From an uncultured Reyranella sp. (GTDB lineage: Bacteria > Pseudomonadota > Alphaproteobacteria > Reyranellales > Reyranellaceae): a stretch of DNA of 64,000 nucleotides. The notes under the pieces are model-generated. The model was not told the origin of the DNA, searched no databases, and was given only the letters and a program-made list of their open reading frames with translations. A program made the position numbers and the translations under genes. Of the stretch, positions 7,116 through 17,896 are shown piece by piece (position 1 is the stretch's first letter; each line of letters begins with the position of its first letter). The stretch lies in assembly GCF_945957355.1 (NCBI RefSeq), contig NZ_CAMFKM010000005.1:310001-374000 (forward strand), read 5' to 3'.

Positions 7116-10100
7116 ATGAGGGAGAGTTCGAGCTCGGGGGCGATCGTGCCTGCCACGGTGAAGGGGCGCGCGATAAAGGTGCTGCATGTAGACTTGCGGC
7201 ATCTGAGCGACCTCCATGCCTTTAAAGCTGCCGTACGCAGCGCCGTCGCTTCGGGTTTCAATCACGTCTGCGTCGGTCCCGTTTTCGATCTCGGACCTGG
7301 GGGAGATCCCCTCCTTGTCTCCGATCACGGCCGCTCGATTGCCAATCTGAACTCCGCTGGCGCGCCGTTCGTTCTGATCAGGGGGTTGCGTCAGGTCTGC
7401 GAGAAGGCTGGTCTTGCACTGTTTGTGGACATAGTCCTCGACCGCTTCGCCCTGGAGAGCGCGTCGGCAAGGGCGCTGGCCGGCCTCTATGAGGGCTTGC
7501 CCGGCCTCAATCCGCTCGATCCCCGACTCGATCGTCGCGTCGCGACATCCGCCATGTTGCGCAGTGGCGCCGAGGAAGCTGCGGCCGACTGGTGGGCGGA
7601 GCTCTTGTCCGAATTGGTGACCGCAGGCGCGCAGGGGTTTCGTCTTCTCGGTCTCGACGGTCTGCCGCCGCATGCGCTGCGCCGTATCATTCATCGCGTC
7701 CGGATGAAAACGGCGTGCGCTTTCTGGGGATGGACGCTTGGATTGCCCTGGCACCGGCATGGCGAACTCGTCGGAGCGGACCTCTCCGCCGTCTTCGCCT
7801 CGACCTGCTGGTGGGACGGCCGGGCTGCGTGGTTCGTCGAGGAATACGAATCGCTGCGCCGGATCGCGCCCGTGCTGGGTGTCGCCGGCGTGCCGTTCGA
7901 TATGGAGCGCCGCGCCGCAACCGCCCGGTCGCTGATGCTGGCAGCCGCCACAGCCGATGGGCTTTTGGTGCCAGAGGGGACGGATCATGGCGGGGCGCTG
8001 CAACAAGCCGCCGCGTTGGCGGAGATCATCGTCTCGAAGGGCGTTTCCGGCGGCCTGCGGTCGCTCACCAGTCCTGCGGAGCCGGTGTCTGTCCTGTTGA
8101 GGACGGACGGCGCGGACGCTCGCAGTCCACGGCGAGGTGTAGCCATCGCGATCAACAACGATCTGTTCCGTGCACGCGCGCTGCCCTTCGACATCGCGAT
8201 CCTGCCCCCGGCAGCAGGGTGTGCGCTGCGTGTGGCCGAACCCGATTCGGGTGCCAGCCTGGAACCGGGAGAGATTCGCGTGCTCGATGTGATGCCAACC
8301 CGGCCCGTGCGTAGCGGCAAGAAGCCGGGCAAACGCGAAGTGAATGCCGCGGCAGCCCAATCGCCCATTGTCATCGAGCGCGTGACTCCGACGGTGAATG
8401 GCGGCGCGTTCGCCGCCAAGCACGTTGTCGGAAAGCCGCTGGTGATCGAGGCCGATATTTTCGCCGACGGACACGACCTGCTGGGCGCCGAAGTCCTGTG
8501 GTGGTCGGCCGACGACGACCAGCGCAAGGCCGTGCAGCTGACCCACATTACCAACGATCGCTGGCGCGCCACGGTGATGCCGGACCGGATCGGACGGCAT
8601 TACTTTTCGGTCGAGGCCTGGCGTGACGAGTATGGCAGCCTGTCGCACGGCCTCGAGGTGAAGCATCGCGCTGGTATCGATGTTGCCGTCGAGTTGACCG
8701 AGGTTGCTCTCTTTCTCGAGGTACTGGTCAAGGAGCCGGGAATCAAGGCGCTGCTGGCCGAGGCCAAGGCGGCGGAACCGGCTGATGCTGTCGCCCTTCT
8801 CACGTCGGCAGCCTCTCGCGAAATCGTTGCGGGTGCCGCCGAACGCCGCTTCCGCCTCGACGTGGGCCCTTTCCCGGTGGATGTCGAGCGGCCGCAGGCC
8901 GGATTTGCCTCCTGGTACGAGTTGTTCCCGCGATCACTGACGGACGATCCGAAGCGGCACGGCACGTTCGACGATGTGATCGATGCTCTGCCGCGCGTGC
9001 GCGCGATGGGTTTCGACGTTCTCTATTTTCCCCCCATCCATCCGATCGGCAAGGTCAACCGCAAGGGGCGCAACAATACCCTGACGGCGGGGCCGGATGA
9101 CGTCGGCAGCCCCTACGCGATTGGCGGCGAGGGCGGCGGGCACGACGCCATCCATCGCCAGCTCGGCACGCCCGAAGACTTCCGCCGGCTGGTGGCGGCG
9201 GCCCGGGACCAAGGCCTCGAGATCGCCCTCGACTTCGCCATCCAGTGCTCGCTCGACCATCCGTGGCTGCGCGAGCATCCGGAGTGGTTCCGCCGGCGGC
9301 CGGACGGCACCATCAAGTACGCCGAGAATCCGCCGAAGAAATACGAAGACATCGTCAATGTCGACTTTTACGCCGACGGCGCGGTGCCGTCGCTCTGGCT
9401 GGCACTGCGCGACGTCGTCCGGCACTGGGTGGGGGAAGGTGTCCGCATCTTCCGGGTCGATAACCCGCACACCAAGCCTTTGCCGTTCTGGCAATGGATG
9501 ATCGACGACATCCGCGGCCGCCATCCCGACGTGATGTTCCTGTCGGAGGCCTTCACCCGCCCGAAGATGATGTATCGCCTGGCCAAGGTCGGTTTCTCCC
9601 AGTCCTACACCTACTTCACCTGGCGCAACGGCAAGCAGGAGATCATCGACTACCTGCGCGAGCTGACGACGACCGAGGTCGTCGACTATTTCCGGCCGCA
9701 CTTTTTCGTCAATACGCCCGACATCAACCCGATCTTCCTGCAGAATTCCGGCCGCCCCGGCTTTCTGATCCGTGCCGTGCTGGCGGCCACGCTCTCGGGA
9801 CTGTGGGGCGTCTATTCCGGCTTCGAACTCTGTGAAGCGGCAGCTCTGCCGGGCCGCGAGGAATACCTCGATTCGGAGAAGTACGAGATCCGGCCGCGTG
9901 ACTTCGCGGCGCCCGGCAACATCGTGGCGGAGATCACGATGCTGAACCGGCTGCGCCGGTCGTATCCTGCGCTGCAGAGCCATCTCGGCGTCACCTTCTA
10001 CAATGCCGGCAACGACCGGATGCTGGTCTACGGCAAGCGTGCGCCGGGCGCCGAGGATATGGTCCTCGTCGCAATCAGCCTGGATCCCCATCACGCCCAG

Positions 10101-10280
10101 GAGACAGGCTTCGAGATCCCGCTGTGGGAATGGAAGCTGCCGGACGACGGCGCCATCGAGGTCGAGGATCTCGTACGCGGCGACCGCTTCACCTGGCACG
10201 GCAAGAACCAGCATCTCCGCCTCGATCCATCCGTCATCCCCTTTGCCATCTGGCGCCTGTCGCCCCGGAGCGCCGCATGA
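7116..10280 (+). CDS. glgE: Alpha-1,4-glucan:maltose-1-phosphate maltosyltransferase GlgE with extra N-terminal domain
   Basis: GlgE (GH13_3) extends alpha-1,4-glucans using maltose-1-phosphate in the cytoplasm. The protein has 1054 residues against roughly 660-700 for the core enzyme. Residues about 415-580 form the usual GlgE N-terminal beta-rich domain (PIVIERVTPTVNGG onward), and the catalytic barrel follows from SWYELFPRS. The nucleophile is D782 in FRVDNPHTKP and the acid/base is E811 in FLSEAFTRPK. Their 29-residue spacing matches characterised GlgE. Residues 1-410 look like a degenerate GH13 barrel without catalytic acids. ATG 7116 has a GGAG 10 bp upstream; internal GTG starts are possible. 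It opens a seven-gene operon and overlaps treS by 4 bp. Confidence 0.93.
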   Translation: MRESSSSGAIVPATVKGRAIKVLHVDLRHLSDLHAFKAAVRSAVASGFNHVCVGPVFDLGPGGDPLLVSDHGRSIANLNSAGAPFVLIRGLRQVCEKAGLALFVDIVLDRFALESASARALAGLYEGLPGLNPLDPRLDRRVATSAMLRSGAEEAAADWWAELLSELVTAGAQGFRLLGLDGLPPHALRRIIHRVRMKTACAFWGWTLGLPWHRHGELVGADLSAVFASTCWWDGRAAWFVEEYESLRRIAPVLGVAGVPFDMERRAATARSLMLAAATADGLLVPEGTDHGGALQQAAALAEIIVSKGVSGGLRSLTSPAEPVSVLLRTDGADARSPRRGVAIAINNDLFRARALPFDIAILPPAAGCALRVAEPDSGASLEPGEIRVLDVMPTRPVRSGKKPGKREVNAAAAQSPIVIERVTPTVNGGAFAAKHVVGKPLVIEADIFADGHDLLGAEVLWWSADDDQRKAVQLTHITNDRWRATVMPDRIGRHYFSVEAWRDEYGSLSHGLEVKHRAGIDVAVELTEVALFLEVLVKEPGIKALLAEAKAAEPADAVALLTSAASREIVAGAAERRFRLDVGPFPVDVERPQAGFASWYELFPRSLTDDPKRHGTFDDVIDALPRVRAMGFDVLYFPPIHPIGKVNRKGRNNTLTAGPDDVGSPYAIGGEGGGHDAIHRQLGTPEDFRRLVAAARDQGLEIALDFAIQCSLDHPWLREHPEWFRRRPDGTIKYAENPPKKYEDIVNVDFYADGAVPSLWLALRDVVRHWVGEGVRIFRVDNPHTKPLPFWQWMIDDIRGRHPDVMFLSEAFTRPKMMYRLAKVGFSQSYTYFTWRNGKQEIIDYLRELTTTEVVDYFRPHFFVNTPDINPIFLQNSGRPGFLIRAVLAATLSGLWGVYSGFELCEAAALPGREEYLDSEKYEIRPRDFAAPGNIVAEITMLNRLRRSYPALQSHLGVTFYNAGNDRMLVYGKRAPGAEDMVLVAISLDPHHAQETGFEIPLWEWKLPDDGAIEVEDLVRGDRFTWHGKNQHLRLDPSVIPFAIWRLSPRSAA

Positions 10281-13200
10281 ACGCCCCCGTCGCCGATGCT
10301 CCGGCTACGCTACCGGTCGCGACCGATCCGCAATGGTACAAGGACGCGATCATCTACCAGCTGCATGTGAAGTCGTTCTTCGATTCGAACAATGACGGCA
10401 TCGGTGATTTTCCCGGCCTCATTTCGCGGCTTTCGTACATCGCCGACCTGGGCGTCAACACGATCTGGCTGCTGCCGTTCTATCCGTCGCCGCGCCGCGA
10501 CGACGGCTACGATATCGCCGAGTACACGGCGGTGCATCCCGAGTACGGTACGCTCGACGACGTCAAACGGCTGATCGAAGAGGCCCATAAGCTCGGCATC
10601 CGCGTCATCGCCGAGCTGGTCATCAATCACACTTCCGACCAGCATGCCTGGTTCCAGCGCGCGCGCCTCGCGCCGCCGGGCTCGCCCGAGCGCGACTTCT
10701 ATGTGTGGTCCGACAGCGATCAGAAGTACGCGGGTACGCGCGTCATCTTCATCGACTCGCTTCGCTCGAACTGGAGCTGGGATCCGGAAGCCAAGGCCTA
10801 TTACTGGCATCGCTTCTACGCGCACCAGCCCGATCTCAACTTCGACAATCCGGCGGTGCTCGAGGCGGTCCTGGGGGTGATGCAATTCTGGCTCGATATG
10901 GGCATCGACGGTCTGCGGCTCGATGCCGTGCCCTACCTGGTCGAGCGCGAGGGCACGAACAACGAGAACCTGCCCGAGACGCATGAGGTCCTGAAGAAGA
11001 TCCGCGCAGAGATCGACCGCGCCTATCCCGGCCGCATGTTGCTGGCCGAGGCCAACCAGTGGCCGGAAGATACCAAGGAGTATTTCGGCCAGGGCGACGA
11101 ATGCCATATGGCGTTCCACTTCCCGCTGATGCCGCGCATGTACATGGCGCTTGCTCGCGAGGATCGTTTCCCGATCACCGATATCATGCGCCAGACGCCA
11201 CAGATTCCCGACAACTGCCAGTGGGCGATCTTCCTGCGCAATCACGACGAGCTGACGCTCGAGATGGTGACGGATTCGGAACGCGACTATCTGTGGGAGA
11301 CCTATGCCACGGATCGCCGGGCGCGGTTGAACCTCGGCATTCGCCGTCGCCTCGCGCCGCTGCTGGAGCGCGACCGACGGCGCATCGAGCTGATGAACTG
11401 CCTGCTGCTGTCGATGCCCGGTGCGCCGGTCATTTACTATGGTGACGAGATCGGCATGGGCGACAACATCCGTCTCGGCGATCGCGACGGTGTGCGTACC
11501 CCGATGCAGTGGTCTCCTGATCGCAATGGCGGCTTCTCGCGCGCGGATCCGGCCGCGCTGGCGCTGCCGGCAATCATGGACGCGCTGTACGGATACGAGA
11601 CGGTCAACGTCGAGGCGCAGACGCGCGACGTTCATTCGATCCTGCACTGGATGCGGAAGATGATCGCCGTGCGGCGTACCCATGCCGCTTTCGGTCGGGG
11701 CACCCTGCGGTTCCTCTATCCGAAGAACCGCAAGGTGCTGGCCTATCTGCGCGAACTCGACGGCGAGGTGATCCTCTGCGTCGCGAACGTCTCGCGCACA
11801 CCCCAGGCGGTGGAGCTCGATCTTTCCGAATTTGCGGGGCGGGTGCCCGTCGAGCTCAACGGCGGCTCGTTATTCCCGCCCGTCGGTCAGCTGACGTATC
11901 TCCTGACATTGCCTCCTTACGGTTTCTATTGGTTCATCCTGGCCAGTGAGACCGATGCGCCGTCGTGGCACACGCCTGCCCCCGAACCCTTGCCGGACTA
12001 CATCACCGTCGTGCTGCGTGATTCGCTCGCCGACGGGGTGTGGGCATCGGCGGCGTTGCTGGAGCGCGAGTCGCTGCCGCCGTATCTCGCCAAACGTCGA
12101 TGGTTCGGCGCCAAGGACAAGGCGTTCAAATCGTCCCGCTTCGCCTATCTGGCGCGGCTGCCCGCGGGCGGTACCCGCGATTTGCTGCTGAGCGAGGTCG
12201 AGGTAACCGCAGGCGACGAGACGAGCCGCTGGCTGCTGCCGCTCTCCGTGAGTTGGGAAGACAAGCAGGCCGTGGCTCTGCCCGCGCAGCTCGCCCTCGC
12301 GCGCGTGCGCCGCGGCCGCCGGATCGGCTTGCTTACGGACGCCTTCGCCGTACCGGAGTTTGCGCGCGAGGTGCTGGCTGCAATGGCGTCGGGCGTCACG
12401 CTGCAGGCACCTGAAGGCCGGATCGTCTTCGAAGCCATACCGGACAAGGTGGAGCTGCTGCAGCGTCCGGCCGATGCGCAGGTCGTCTGGTTGACGGCCG
12501 AGCAATCCAACAGCTCGCTGATCGTCGACGAAGCGGTGATGCTGAAGATATTTCGCCGCATCCAGCCGGGGGAGCATCCCGAGGCCGAGATGAGCCGCTA
12601 TCTGACCAGCCAAAGCTTTGCCAATGCGCCGGCGCTGCTGGGCGAGGCTATCCGCGTTTCGCCCAATGGCGAGCGGTATGCGCTGGCGGTGGCGCAGGCC
12701 TTTGTTCGCAACCAGGGTGATGCCTGGACCTGGACGCTGAACCAGTTCAACCGTGCGCTCGACAATCTTGCAAGCCGGGAGGCCACGGCGGAGTCGCGCG
12801 ACGACGATATGGAGGACTACCATACCTTCGCCGGCACGATTGGCCGCCAGCTCGGAGCGATGCACCAGGTACTGGCGCGACCGACCTCCGACGAAGCCTT
12901 CTCGCCACGCCGGGCGGACGCGGACGACGTCGCCGCCTGGACCGAACGGGCGACCGGTCTGCTTGCGCGGGCGATCGATGCGGTTGCGGCCGTCAAGAGC
13001 TGGGACAATGAGGCGGCGGCGGCAGATGCGGAACGATTGATCGACCGGCGCGAGGCATTGACGGCCTTGCTGCGGCAGCTCGCGCAAAGCGGCCTCGACT
13101 CGATCGTGTCGCGCATCCATGGCGACTTCCACCTGGGCCAGGTGCTGATTGCCAGCGCCGACGCTTACATCATCGACTTCGAGGGCGAGCCGGCGCGGCC

Positions 13201-13582
13201 CATGGAAGAGCGGCGGCGCAAGGCGAGTCCGATGCGGGATGTCGCGGGCCTCCTGCGGTCGCTCGACTACGCGGCTGCGGCGACCCTCGATCCCAAGAAC
13301 CTGATCGTCAATCGCCTCCCTCCGGCGCGTCGGCTGACGCTGGTCACCCGCCTGCGCAGGGGCGCGCAGCGCGCTTTCCTCGCAAGCTATCGCGAAGCAG
13401 CGGTCGGGCTGTCAGGCATGGACCGCGGCGAGCTGCTCGATTTCTTCCTGGCTGAGAAGGCCGCCTACGAGATCTGCTACGAGGCGGCGAACCGGCCGGC
13501 CTGGGTGCCGATCCCGCTGTCGGGCCTGTCTCGCCTGGCCGCGCGGCTGCTGCGGGAGACGACGCCGCAGGAGAACGCATGA
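10277..13582 (+). CDS. treS: Trehalose synthase-maltokinase fusion (TreS-Mak)
   Basis: A 1101-residue bifunctional protein. ATG 10277 overlaps the glgE stop. Residues about 15-550 are trehalose synthase, interconverting trehalose and maltose, with [20 protein letters not shown], nucleophile [12 protein letters not shown], acid [11 protein letters not shown] and [12 protein letters not shown]. The second half is a maltokinase that makes maltose-1-phosphate with ATP. Its kinase signatures are [10 protein letters not shown] and [17 protein letters not shown] near residues 950-985. The fusion passes maltose directly to the kinase and so to GlgE, whose gene precedes it. TreS-Mak fusions are well known in GlgE-pathway bacteria. 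Confidence 0.95.
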   Translation: MNAPVADAPATLPVATDPQWYKDAIIYQLHVKSFFDSNNDGIGDFPGLISRLSYIADLGVNTIWLLPFYPSPRRDDGYDIAEYTAVHPEYGTLDDVKRLIEEAHKLGIRVIAELVINHTSDQHAWFQRARLAPPGSPERDFYVWSDSDQKYAGTRVIFIDSLRSNWSWDPEAKAYYWHRFYAHQPDLNFDNPAVLEAVLGVMQFWLDMGIDGLRLDAVPYLVEREGTNNENLPETHEVLKKIRAEIDRAYPGRMLLAEANQWPEDTKEYFGQGDECHMAFHFPLMPRMYMALAREDRFPITDIMRQTPQIPDNCQWAIFLRNHDELTLEMVTDSERDYLWETYATDRRARLNLGIRRRLAPLLERDRRRIELMNCLLLSMPGAPVIYYGDEIGMGDNIRLGDRDGVRTPMQWSPDRNGGFSRADPAALALPAIMDALYGYETVNVEAQTRDVHSILHWMRKMIAVRRTHAAFGRGTLRFLYPKNRKVLAYLRELDGEVILCVANVSRTPQAVELDLSEFAGRVPVELNGGSLFPPVGQLTYLLTLPPYGFYWFILASETDAPSWHTPAPEPLPDYITVVLRDSLADGVWASAALLERESLPPYLAKRRWFGAKDKAFKSSRFAYLARLPAGGTRDLLLSEVEVTAGDETSRWLLPLSVSWEDKQAVALPAQLALARVRRGRRIGLLTDAFAVPEFAREVLAAMASGVTLQAPEGRIVFEAIPDKVELLQRPADAQVVWLTAEQSNSSLIVDEAVMLKIFRRIQPGEHPEAEMSRYLTSQSFANAPALLGEAIRVSPNGERYALAVAQAFVRNQGDAWTWTLNQFNRALDNLASREATAESRDDDMEDYHTFAGTIGRQLGAMHQVLARPTSDEAFSPRRADADDVAAWTERATGLLARAIDAVAAVKSWDNEAAAADAERLIDRREALTALLRQLAQSGLDSIVSRIHGDFHLGQVLIASADAYIIDFEGEPARPMEERRRKASPMRDVAGLLRSLDYAAAATLDPKNLIVNRLPPARRLTLVTRLRRGAQRAFLASYREAAVGLSGMDRGELLDFFLAEKAAYEICYEAANRPAWVPIPLSGLSRLAARLLRETTPQENA

Positions 13583-15786
13583 ACGCGGTGACCCAGGAAG
13601 GCAGGCTCGACCGCCAAATGGCGGAGGCGCTGGAATCATGCCGTCCGCTGGATCCGTTCGCCATCCTGGGTCCGCACGAAGACAAGGCGGGCCGGATCGT
13701 CCGCGTCTTCGTCCCGGGTGCGGAGGCCGTCGAGGTCATCGGCCGCGATGACGGCACGTCCTGGGGCGCGCTGACGCCGGGTGCCGGCGCTGGCCTGTTC
13801 GAAGGCCCGATCCAGCGATCCGGTGCGTATCTCCTGCGAATCCGTTGGCCGGACGCCGTGCAGGAAACGGAGGACGCCTACGCCTTCGGGCCGGTCTTGG
13901 GCGATCTGGACCTCCACCTGTTCAACGAGGGCCGTCATTTCGAATTGGCCGAGGCGCTGGGCGCCAACGTCGCGTCGATGGAGGGCGTGGACGGCGTCCG
14001 CTTCGCAGTCTGGGCGCCGAATGCCCAGCGTGTCGCGGTGATCGGCGATTTCAATTCCTGGGACAGGCGCCGCCATCCGATGCGCCTGCGTCCCTCGGCG
14101 GGGGTGTGGGAGATCTTCATCCCGCGCCTCGGCGCCGGAACGCGCTACAAGTTCGACATCGTGGGACCAGGCGGCGTGCACCTGCCCGAGAAGGCCGACC
14201 CCGTCGCACAGCAGGCGGAGCTGGCACCGGCCACGGCGTCCATCGTTGCCGCGCCGGCCTCCGGCCTGCAATGGAGCGATGCGGCCTGGATGGCCGGCCG
14301 CGCCGAGCGCCAGTCGGCGACGGCCGCAATCTCGATCTACGAAGTCCATGCCGGCTCGTGGATGCACCAGAAAACCGGCGCGGGGGCAGGGGAGCGTCCG
14401 CTGTGGGACTTCCTGGCGGAGCGCCTGATTCCCTACGTCAAAGAAATGGGTTTCACCCATGTCGAGCTGCTGCCGGTGACGGAGCATCCGTTCGGCGGCT
14501 CCTGGGGGTATCAGCCGCTCGGTCTGTTCGCACCCGCGGCGACATACGGGCCACCGGAGTCATTCGCCCGCTTCGTCGATGCCGCGCATCGCGCCGGCGT
14601 CGGCGTACTGCTGGACTGGGTGCCGGCTCATTTCCCGACCGACAGCCATGGGTTGGCACGCTTCGATGGTACTGCGCTCTACGAGCATCTCGATCCGCGC
14701 GAGGGCTACCATCACGACTGGAACACCTACATCTACAATTTCGGGCGGCGCGAGGTTCAGGGCTTCCTGATCGCCAGCGCTCTCCACTGGCTGGAGCGTT
14801 TCCATGTCGACGGGCTGAGGGTCGATGCCGTGGCTTCGATGCTCTACCGCGACTACAGCCGGGCGGCCGACGCATGGATCCCCAACATCCATGGCGGCCG
14901 CGAGAATCTCGAAGCCATCGGCTTCCTGCGACACCTCAATGCCGTGGTCGCCGAGCGTTGTCCCGGCGCGATCATGGTCGCCGAGGAGTCGACCGCCTGG
15001 CCGGGCGTTTCGGCGCCGCTGCCCGATGGGCTCGGTTTCTCCTTCAAATGGAACATGGGTTGGATGCATGACACGCTGCAGTACATCGAGCACGAGCCGA
15101 TCCATCGCGCCTATCATCACGACCAACTCACGTTCGGGCTGGTCTATGCGTTCTCGGAGCGGTTCGTGCTGCCGATCTCCCACGACGAAGTCGTGCACGG
15201 GAAGGGCTCGCTGTTGGGCAAGATGCCCGGGGACCGCTGGCAGCGCTTCGCCAACCTCCGCGCCTATTTCGGCTTCATGTGGACGCATCCCGGCAAGAAG
15301 CTCCTGTTCATGGGCAGCGAGATCGCGCAGGAGCGCGAGTGGAACCACGACGAAGAGATCGACTGGCATCTGCTGGACGATGGGGCCCACGCCGGCATCC
15401 AGCGGCTCGTGCGCGATCTCAACCGTCTCTATGCGGCGGAACCTTCGCTGCATGCATCCGACAGCGATCCGTCGGGTTTTGCCTGGATCGTGGGCGACGA
15501 CCGCGCCAACTCGGTCTTTGCCTTCTTCCGCACGTCCACGTCGGGGGCGCCCCTCCTGGTCGTCTGCAACATGACGCCGGTCCCACGGCACGGCTATCGC
15601 ATCGGAGTGTCGAGGCCCGGTCGCTGGCGCGAGGTGGCGAACACGGATTCGCGTTTCTATGGCGGCAGCGATCTGGGCAATGACGGCGCCGTCCAGGCCG
15701 TGGACCACCCGTCCCATGGTCTGTCCCATTCAGTTCAGCTCACCCTGCCGCCCCTTGCGGCGGTAATCCTGCGTGGCGAGGACTAG
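13579..15786 (+). CDS. glgB: 1,4-alpha-glucan branching enzyme GlgB
   Basis: A 735-residue branching enzyme, which introduces alpha-1,6 branches into the GlgE product. ATG 13579 overlaps the treS-mak stop. Domains in order are an N1 domain (residues 15-110), a CBM48 domain with [18 protein letters not shown] near 140, and the GH13 barrel with [15 protein letters not shown]. The nucleophile lies in [17 protein letters not shown], the acid in [13 protein letters not shown], and the transition-state motif is [13 protein letters not shown]. The length is typical for the long GlgB form. The stop lies 1 bp before glgX. Confidence 0.96.
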   Translation: MNAVTQEGRLDRQMAEALESCRPLDPFAILGPHEDKAGRIVRVFVPGAEAVEVIGRDDGTSWGALTPGAGAGLFEGPIQRSGAYLLRIRWPDAVQETEDAYAFGPVLGDLDLHLFNEGRHFELAEALGANVASMEGVDGVRFAVWAPNAQRVAVIGDFNSWDRRRHPMRLRPSAGVWEIFIPRLGAGTRYKFDIVGPGGVHLPEKADPVAQQAELAPATASIVAAPASGLQWSDAAWMAGRAERQSATAAISIYEVHAGSWMHQKTGAGAGERPLWDFLAERLIPYVKEMGFTHVELLPVTEHPFGGSWGYQPLGLFAPAATYGPPESFARFVDAAHRAGVGVLLDWVPAHFPTDSHGLARFDGTALYEHLDPREGYHHDWNTYIYNFGRREVQGFLIASALHWLERFHVDGLRVDAVASMLYRDYSRAADAWIPNIHGGRENLEAIGFLRHLNAVVAERCPGAIMVAEESTAWPGVSAPLPDGLGFSFKWNMGWMHDTLQYIEHEPIHRAYHHDQLTFGLVYAFSERFVLPISHDEVVHGKGSLLGKMPGDRWQRFANLRAYFGFMWTHPGKKLLFMGSEIAQEREWNHDEEIDWHLLDDGAHAGIQRLVRDLNRLYAAEPSLHASDSDPSGFAWIVGDDRANSVFAFFRTSTSGAPLLVVCNMTPVPRHGYRIGVSRPGRWREVANTDSRFYGGSDLGNDGAVQAVDHPSHGLSHSVQLTLPPLAAVILRGED

Positions 15787-15787
15787 G

Positions 15788-17896
15788 ATGGCGACATCTC
15801 CCTGGCCGGACCGGCTGCTGGCAGGCTCGCCCTATCCGCTCGGTGCGACCTGGGATGGATTGGGCACGAACTTCGCGGTCTTTTCGGCACATGCAACCCG
15901 GATCGAGCTGTGCCTGTTCGATCCCTCCGGTCGACGTCAGATCGCACGCTTCGACCTGCCGGAATGCACGGATGAGATCTGGCACGGTTACCTGCCCAAC
16001 GCGCGTGCGGGCCTGGTCTACGGCTATCGGGCCCACGGTCCCTACGAGCCCCAGGCGGGGCACCGATTCAATCCGCACAAACTCCTGCTCGATCCCTATG
16101 CGCGGCGGCTGACCGGCGAGATGCGGAACGCCGATGCGCTCTACGGCTATCGAATCAACTCGCCCCGCGCCGACCTGTCGTTCGACCGGCGGGACAGCGC
16201 GCCGGGCGTCATGAAGGCGGTGGTCGCGGACGAGAGCTTCAACTGGGCCGACGACCGGCCACCCGCGGTCCCGTGGTCCGACACGGTGATCTACGAAGTG
16301 CACGTTCGTGGACTCAGCATGCTGCGGCACGACCTGCGGCCCAACGAGCGAGGGACCTTCGCGGCCTTGGGCGATCCGGTGTTCATCGATCACCTGCGCC
16401 GGCTGGGCGCGACGACGGTCGAGCTGCTGCCGATCCACGCCTTCGTTCAGGATCGCTACCTGCTCGAGAAGGGGCTGCGCAACTACTGGGGCTACAACAG
16501 CATCGGTTTCTTCGCCCCGGAGCCACGATACCTGTCCGACGGCACGCTCGACGAGCTGCGCATCGCAGTGCGGCGTCTGCATGCGGCGGGCCTCGAGCTG
16601 ATCCTCGACGTCGTCTACAACCACACGGCGGAAGGCAGCGAGTTGGGGCCGACGCTGTCCTTCCGCGGCCTCGACAATGCGAGCTACTACCGGCTGCTTG
16701 CGGACAATCCGCGGCACTGCATCAACGACACGGGCACGGGCAATACGCTCAACCTGTCGACACCGCGCGTGTTGCAGATGGTCATGGACTCGCTGCGGTA
16801 CTGGGTGACGGCGTTCCATGTCGACGGCTTCCGCTTCGATCTCGGCGTGACCCTCGGCCGCGAGGCGCACGGCTTCGATCCGGGCTCGGGGTTCTTCGAC
16901 GCGATCCGCCAGGATCCGGTGCTGCAGAAGGTCAAGCTGATCTCCGAGCCCTGGGACATCGGGCCGGGCGGCTACCAGCTCGGCAATCATCCGCCGGGCT
17001 TCTCCGAGTGGAACGACCGGTTCCGCGACGGCGTCAGGCGCTACTGGCGCGGCGATCCGGGCCAGCGGGCGGATTTCGCCGCTCGCCTCGCGGGATCCAG
17101 CGACCTCTTCGACCGGCGCCATCGCCGTCCCTGGGCCTCGATCAACTATGCAGCCTCGCACGACGGTTTCACCTTGCTGGACACGGTGAGCTATGCCGAG
17201 CGCCACAACGAGGCGAACGGCGAGGACAACAGGGACGGGCACGGCGAAAACTATTCGGCCAACTGGGGGGAGGAGGGGCCGACTGCGGATCCCGCCATCC
17301 TCGACACGCGGCAACGACTCCAGCGGGCCATGCTCGCGACGCTGTTCCTCGCTCAGGGGACACCGATGCTGCTGGGCGGCGACGAATTCGGTCGCACCCA
17401 GCACGGTAACAACAACGCCTATTGCCAGGACAACGAGACCTCCTGGATCGACTGGAGCTCGCTTGAGAAGCCGGAAGGCAAGAGCCTTGCAGCCTTCGTC
17501 GCGCGCGTTGCGGCATTGCGCCATCGTCATCCCGTGCTTCGATCACCGTACTTCCTCCACGGCAGGGAATTTCCGGCCGAAGGCGTGCCCGACATCTCCT
17601 GGTTCGACGCTTCGGGTGAGATCATCTCGGCCGAGTCCTGGAACAATGCCGAGGATCGCTGCCTCGCCTTGCGGCGGGTTGGGCCCAATGACGACGGCTC
17701 GGTCACCATGTTGACCGCCTTCTTCAACTCCGGAACGTCCGACTGCCACTTTCTTTTACCGGAACCGCACTGGCCGACGCGCATTGTGCTGGACAGCGCC
17801 GCGCCTGATGGGCCGGAGCGTGATCTTGAAGGAGTGGAAATCGTGGTCGCACCGCGCAGCGTCGTGCTGGCGCTGGCCACGAGGACGAAGGGATGA
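15788..17896 (+). CDS. glgX: Glycogen debranching enzyme GlgX
   Basis: A 702-residue isoamylase-type debranching enzyme. ATG 15788 is preferred over an in-frame GTG at 15773, because GAGGA is 5 bp before it. The CBM48-like front (YPLGATWDGLGTNFAVFSAHA) leads into the barrel with NYWGYNSIGFFAP. The nucleophile is in VDGFRFDLGVTLGRE, the acid in KLISEPWDIGPGGYQ, and the aspartate in AASHDGFTL. The block HNEANGEDNRDG is characteristic of GlgX. It trims alpha-1,6 branches from phosphorylase-limited or short glucans, supplying linear oligomers to TreY and MalQ encoded downstream. Confidence 0.95.
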   Translation: MATSPWPDRLLAGSPYPLGATWDGLGTNFAVFSAHATRIELCLFDPSGRRQIARFDLPECTDEIWHGYLPNARAGLVYGYRAHGPYEPQAGHRFNPHKLLLDPYARRLTGEMRNADALYGYRINSPRADLSFDRRDSAPGVMKAVVADESFNWADDRPPAVPWSDTVIYEVHVRGLSMLRHDLRPNERGTFAALGDPVFIDHLRRLGATTVELLPIHAFVQDRYLLEKGLRNYWGYNSIGFFAPEPRYLSDGTLDELRIAVRRLHAAGLELILDVVYNHTAEGSELGPTLSFRGLDNASYYRLLADNPRHCINDTGTGNTLNLSTPRVLQMVMDSLRYWVTAFHVDGFRFDLGVTLGREAHGFDPGSGFFDAIRQDPVLQKVKLISEPWDIGPGGYQLGNHPPGFSEWNDRFRDGVRRYWRGDPGQRADFAARLAGSSDLFDRRHRRPWASINYAASHDGFTLLDTVSYAERHNEANGEDNRDGHGENYSANWGEEGPTADPAILDTRQRLQRAMLATLFLAQGTPMLLGGDEFGRTQHGNNNAYCQDNETSWIDWSSLEKPEGKSLAAFVARVAALRHRHPVLRSPYFLHGREFPAEGVPDISWFDASGEIISAESWNNAEDRCLALRRVGPNDDGSVTMLTAFFNSGTSDCHFLLPEPHWPTRIVLDSAAPDGPERDLEGVEIVVAPRSVVLALATRTKG

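Noticed and set aside
6903..8666. 587-codon minus-strand frame opposite the GlgE N-terminus
   Set aside because: Low-quality composition and no motif. The plus strand has a continuous GlgE frame with barrel-like pattern.
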